Of a stretch of DNA of 8,838 nucleotides, positions 5,975 to 8,838 are shown piece after piece. The notes beneath the pieces were generated by a model. It had not been told where the DNA came from. It saw only the letters and a list, made by a program, of their open reading frames with translations, and ran no database searches. The translations under genes and the position numbers were made by a program. Origin of the DNA: Deltaproteobacteria bacterium (GTDB lineage Bacteria; Myxococcota_A; UBA796; UBA2385); contig WGAH01000220.1 of NCBI GenBank assembly GCA_015489145.1, forward strand, positions 1-8,838, given 5' to 3'. How positions within the stretch are numbered: position 1 is the first letter of the stretch; every line of letters starts with the position of its first letter.

Positions 5975-6989
5975 GGGCGCCGAGGCCCACGCGGTCCACG
6001 GCGAGGAAGTAGAGGGCGGTCGCGGACTGCACGAGGAAGATCCACCAGTGCATCGTGAGGGCGTAGGCGACGGCCACCGCGTCGAGGCGGCCGCCGTGGA
6101 CGCCGAACAGGGCCAGCGCCCCGCGCACGAAGGCCTCGTAGGTGCCGGCGAAGCCCGGCGCCGAGGGCACGGTCATGCCGAGCATGGTGATCGCCAGGAT
6201 GCCGGTGCCCTCGCCGAGGCCGATGGCGTCGCCCAGGCCGAAGGCCCGGGCGAGCACCGGGTACATCCAGGCGGTGAGCGTCCAGGTCGCCACCGTGAGC
6301 GCGAGGACGGCGGCGAGGCGGCGGGGGCGTCGCAGGACGGCGAGGCCCGCGACGAAGCCCTCGGCGAGGTCGGCGAGGCGCCGGCGGGCGGCCCCGGGAC
6401 GACCGGCGCGCAGGGCGGCCACCACCCGCGGCCCGCCGAGGACGAGGGCGGCCCAGGCGGCGAGGATCGCCGGCACCCCGGCGGCGGTGGCCCGGCGGCC
6501 GAGGTCCACCCAGTCGATGGCGTGCCCGCCGACGACGAGCACCTGGGAGGGCACCGGCACCCGCCACGCCACCAGGCCGATCATCGCGAACATCGCCCCG
6601 AGGTCCACCGCGCGCTCGACGACGACCACGCCGAGGCCGGCGGCGAGGGGCAGGCCCTCGCGGTCGCGCAGCAGCACCGGCCGGGCGAGCTCGCCGAGGC
6701 GCGCCGGCAGGGTGTTGATCAGGAAGAAGCCGATGCAGAGCACCGACAGGCTGGTGCGGAAGCGGTGGTCGGGCCGCATCGCCCGCACCAGCACCGCCTG
6801 GCGCCACGCCCGGATCGCCTGCTGGATCAGGAACATGATCCCGACCGGGACCAGCCACTCCGCCCGGGCGGCGGCGAAGGCGGCGCGCAGCTCGCCGAGG
6901 TCGACCCCCCACAGGGCCACGGCCATGGCGACGGCGCCGAGGGCGAGGCCGGCCGCCGCCTGCCGCCAGCGGGGCGGGGCGCGCCTCAA
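5919..6989 (-). CDS. LPG-synthase-TM / flippase-like integral membrane protein (UPF0104 type)
   Basis: A polytopic inner-membrane protein of 356 residues. It fits the family of the lysylphosphatidylglycerol synthase transmembrane region (TIGR00374/PF03706-like, also annotated as flippase-like), but lacks any attached aminoacyl-transferase domain. Members are linked to lipid translocation or lipid-glycan chemistry; the substrate here is unknown. Family blocks visible are INTLPARLGELARPVLL (91-107), VVVVERAVDLGAM (121-133) and VPSAPGFAGTYEAF (274-287). About seven or eight hydrophobic segments lie roughly at 11-28, 44-57, 80-94, 113-142, 168-187, 225-246, 261-275 and 303-331. The start is taken as TTG at 6989-6987: it overlaps the upstream stop as TTGA, has GGAGA 8 bases before it, and keeps the first membrane segment whole. 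The first in-frame ATG (6926) would cut that segment. It is translationally coupled to the MYXO-CTERM gene, and its 3' end overlaps trmB. Confidence 0.85.
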   Translation of the reverse strand: MRRAPPRWRQAAAGLALGAVAMAVALWGVDLGELRAAFAAARAEWLVPVGIMFLIQQAIRAWRQAVLVRAMRPDHRFRTSLSVLCIGFFLINTLPARLGELARPVLLRDREGLPLAAGLGVVVVERAVDLGAMFAMIGLVAWRVPVPSQVLVVGGHAIDWVDLGRRATAAGVPAILAAWAALVLGGPRVVAALRAGRPGAARRRLADLAEGFVAGLAVLRRPRRLAAVLALTVATWTLTAWMYPVLARAFGLGDAIGLGEGTGILAITMLGMTVPSAPGFAGTYEAFVRGALALFGVHGGRLDAVAVAYALTMHWWIFLVQSATALYFLAVDRVGLGALIRRTTRGAPGPDPEGGG

Positions 6990-8737
6990 GCCCGCCGTCT
7001 CCGCCGCCGCGCCGGCAGGGCGCCGAGGAACAGGAGCCAGGCGCCCCGGGCCCCGCAGGGCTCGGGCAGGGCCGCGGCCCGCAGGGGGTCGGTGTCGAGG
7101 AGGTACTCCTCGAGGTTGGTGTAGCCGTCCTCGTCCGGGTCCTCGGCGGCGTCGTCGCGTTCGGGGTCCAGGCCGCGCTCGGACTCCCAGGAATCCGCCA
7201 TGCCGTCGTGGTCGTCGTCGCCGGGCACGGTGATCCGCAGGTCCTCGACCCCCTCCCCCTCCGCCAGCGCGATGCGGGGCGCCCAGTCGGGGTTGGGCTC
7301 GTCGCCCCACCAGGTGTCGACGAAGTCGGCGTCCTCGGGGCACCAGGTGTCGTAGCCGGCCCAGGCCGCCCAGTCGCCGGCGGGCACGCCGAAGATCTCC
7401 CAGGCGCCGTCCTCGTCGGTGCGCGCCTGCTCCCAGGCGCCGTCGGCGCGCACCGCGGTGACGGTGGCCCCGACCACGGGCGCGCCGTCCTCGTCCACCA
7501 CCTCGCCGGCCAGCCACGCGGCCCGGGGAAGCGCGATCTCGACCGGGGCGTTGTCCACCTCGCCCTCGACGGTGAACACCGCCGGCTCGCCGTCGGCCCC
7601 CCGGACCCAGTCGTCGGCGTGGCCCGACTCCGAGCCCCAGGCGTACAGGGTGTAGTCGCCCCCCGACAGGCGGTCGATGCGGAGCAGGCCGTCCTCGCCG
7701 GCCGCCGCCCCGCGGCCCACCGTGAAGGTGTCGTTGTAGAGCAGCCCGCTGACCCCGGGCAGCACCTCGCCGGTGTCCGGGTCGACGAACCAGGCCTCAA
7801 ACACCGCCTCCGCCGGGGCCTCGATGTCGGCCCCCTCGAGCACCGCGCCCTCCTCGGGGGCGCTCAGGAAGGTCGTGGGCCGGTCGGCGTCCGGGTAGTA
7901 GGTCATCGCCAGCCCCGGCGTGGACACCCAGGGCAGCACGTCGCCCGGCGGCAGGCCGGTGGCCTCGTAGCGGCCGTCGGCGTCGGTGGCGACCACGGCG
8001 ATCTGCCCCTCGGCGTAGACGTAGACCGCGGCGTCGGCGGCGGGCCCGTCGGGGCCGGTGACGGTGCCGGTGACGGTGATGCCGGCGAGCAGGGTCCAGG
8101 TCCCCGCCTCGGCCGCCCCGGCGGGCTCGACGGTGAAGACGGCGGCGTCGGCCTCGTCGTAGGCGCCGCCGAGGTACTGCTCCGGCCGGCCCTCGGCCTC
8201 GACCGAGACGACCCAGCTCTCGGAGACCCCGGCCCGGGCGTCGAGGCCCCGCACGGTGAAGGCGCCGTCCTCGTCCGCGGTGGCCGAGCGCGCCAGCACG
8301 GTGCCCGGGGCGTCGACGGGGGAGGCGGTCAGCGCGGCCCCGGCGACGGGCGCGCCGTCCGGTCCGAGCAGGGTCCCGGAGAGGGAGGCGCCGAGAGGCA
8401 GGGAAAAGTCCGCGTCCTCGACGGCATCCCCCGCCGCGAGGCGCAGGGCGCGGGAGTCGCAGAAGCCGGTGGCGTCGGGCAGGAAGCGGGCGGCGTGGTC
8501 GTCGCCCTCCGGCGGGATCGCCCACAGGCGCCAGGTCCCGGCGTGCAGGCCCTCCAGGGCGAAGGTCCCGTCTTCGTCGGCGGTCGCCTGCACGCCGTCG
8601 AGGACGGCGTCGTAGGCGGCCACCACCGCGCCGGGCACCGGCTCGCCGTCCTCGCCGCGCACCGTGCGCGGCACGGTGCGCGGCGAGGCGCCGCGGGCCG
8701 CGAGGACCGCGAGGAGGGCGGCGGCGCGGCGGCTCAT
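6986..8737 (-). CDS. Repeat-rich surface protein: five carboxypeptidase-regulatory-like repeats, Ca-binding-like segment, MYXO-CTERM-like tail
   Basis: A predicted exported 583-residue protein, probably surface-anchored; function unknown, plausibly adhesive or structural. Residues 5-14 are a short hydrophobic signal core. Five tandem units of about 90-100 residues follow (about 22-115, 116-215, 218-307, 310-404, 406-505). Each opens with a GxPVxGA-type strand, then a turn such as DEDGTFALEGL, DEDGAFTVRGL, DADGRYEATGL or DEDGAWEIFGV, and ends in an F/Y-rich strand; the fourth is degenerate. This is the carboxypeptidase D regulatory-like/Cna-B-like beta-sandwich pattern. Residues 507-551 (DDDHDGMADSWESERGLDP, then DPDEDGYTNLEEY) resemble thrombospondin type-3/calcium-binding segments. 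The tail LPEPCGARG, with single Cys561, a short hydrophobic run and six Arg, is a MYXO-CTERM-like sorting signal, weaker than that of the other MYXO-CTERM protein here. ATG at 8737 overlaps the upstream stop as ATGA and has GGAG 8 bases before it. No catalytic motif is seen. Confidence 0.85.
   Translation of the reverse strand: MSRRAAALLAVLAARGASPRTVPRTVRGEDGEPVPGAVVAAYDAVLDGVQATADEDGTFALEGLHAGTWRLWAIPPEGDDHAARFLPDATGFCDSRALRLAAGDAVEDADFSLPLGASLSGTLLGPDGAPVAGAALTASPVDAPGTVLARSATADEDGAFTVRGLDARAGVSESWVVSVEAEGRPEQYLGGAYDEADAAVFTVEPAGAAEAGTWTLLAGITVTGTVTGPDGPAADAAVYVYAEGQIAVVATDADGRYEATGLPPGDVLPWVSTPGLAMTYYPDADRPTTFLSAPEEGAVLEGADIEAPAEAVFEAWFVDPDTGEVLPGVSGLLYNDTFTVGRGAAAGEDGLLRIDRLSGGDYTLYAWGSESGHADDWVRGADGEPAVFTVEGEVDNAPVEIALPRAAWLAGEVVDEDGAPVVGATVTAVRADGAWEQARTDEDGAWEIFGVPAGDWAAWAGYDTWCPEDADFVDTWWGDEPNPDWAPRIALAEGEGVEDLRITVPGDDDHDGMADSWESERGLDPERDDAAEDPDEDGYTNLEEYLLDTDPLRAAALPEPCGARGAWLLFLGALPARRRRRRA
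8650..8688. repeat. Perfect 18-bp inverted repeat with 3-base loop inside a coding region
   Basis: The arms CCTCGCCGCGCACCGTGC (8650-8667) and GCACGGTGCGCGGCGAGG (8671-8688) are exact reverse complements separated by GCG. Fifteen of the 18 pairs are G:C. The element lies in codons 17-30 of the repeat-rich MYXO-CTERM gene, just after the signal peptide core, and would start about 50 bases after the start codon in the mRNA. It encodes ASPRTVPRTVRGED. Within it, on the gene strand, two 12-base units differing at one position encode PRTV twice. Confidence 0.85.
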
Positions 8738-8838
8738 CCGGCGCGCTCCGGGGCGAGGCGCTGGGCGACGCGCAGGAGGCCGGCGACGACCTCCCCGGGC
8801 TGCCCGCCGGCCAGGCCCAGGGCGGGCCAGCCCAGGCG
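8734..8838 (-). CDS. C-terminal end of an unidentified protein (start off the right edge)
   Basis: Only the last 34 residues and the TGA (8736-8734) are in the window; this gene was found by reading the - strand inward from the right edge. The fragment reads RLGWPALGLAGGQPG, then EVVAGLLRVAQRLAPERAG, a Gly-rich turn followed by a likely C-terminal helix. It is too short to assign a family. Its stop overlaps the ATG of the MYXO-CTERM gene as ATGA, so it is probably the upstream member of the same operon. That tight overlap, together with G/C-ending codons, is the main support for it being real. Confidence 0.6.
   Translation of the reverse strand, partial: RLGWPALGLAGGQPGEVVAGLLRVAQRLAPERAG

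Noticed and set aside
5872..7800. Long - strand frame of 642 codons across the two operon genes
   Set aside because: It is Pro/Arg/Thr-rich shadow sequence. The true frames carry membrane segments and the repeat motifs.
1..8838. A defence system, toxin-antitoxin module, phage or transposon remnant
   Set aside because: No nuclease, helicase, integrase or transposase motifs, no terminal repeats, no CRISPR-like spacing and no composition shift were seen.

Overview
This is a very G+C-rich window (about three-quarters G+C by eye) that reads as chromosomal DNA of a Myxococcota-type (former deltaproteobacterial) organism. The evidence is two predicted surface proteins ending in MYXO-CTERM-like tails (Cys motif, hydrophobic helix, Arg cluster), a von Willebrand A-type lipoprotein of a kind common in that phylum, and uniformly G/C-ending codons. 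No mobile element, CRISPR array, tRNA or rRNA was seen. Almost every base is coding, and no gene-free gap exceeds about 120 bases.

Layout. 1-954 (+) is murG without its N-terminus, the last cytoplasmic glycosyltransferase of peptidoglycan precursor synthesis. It converges with sodB (iron superoxide dismutase, - strand, 960-1544) across a 5-base gap. Then, on the - strand and read right to left, come a small lipoprotein of unknown function (5108-4524), a VWA-domain lipoprotein (4404-3412) and a 584-residue multidomain MYXO-CTERM protein (3415-1661). The last two are coupled by a GTGA overlap. Divergent from the small lipoprotein is trmB (+, 5177-5974), a tRNA m7G46 methyltransferase. Its 3' end overlaps, tail to tail by 56 bases, a second - strand operon: the end of an unidentified gene (8838-8734), a 583-residue MYXO-CTERM protein built of five repeats of about 90-100 residues (8737-6986), and a polytopic membrane protein of the LPG-synthase-TM/flippase-like family (6989-5919). 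Both junctions in this operon are 4-base stop/start overlaps (ATGA and TTGA).

How it fits together. murG, sodB and trmB are housekeeping genes. The two - strand groups encode envelope and surface proteins: two lipoproteins, two cell-surface-anchored MYXO-CTERM proteins and one membrane protein. The VWA lipoprotein and its coupled MYXO-CTERM partner are the best candidates for a functional pair, but their job cannot be read from sequence.

The most unusual DNA feature is a perfect 18-bp inverted repeat with a 3-base loop just inside the 5' coding region of the second MYXO-CTERM gene. It lies beside a near-lipobox in which the expected Cys is Arg. I see no defence system, toxin-antitoxin pair or biosynthetic cluster here.
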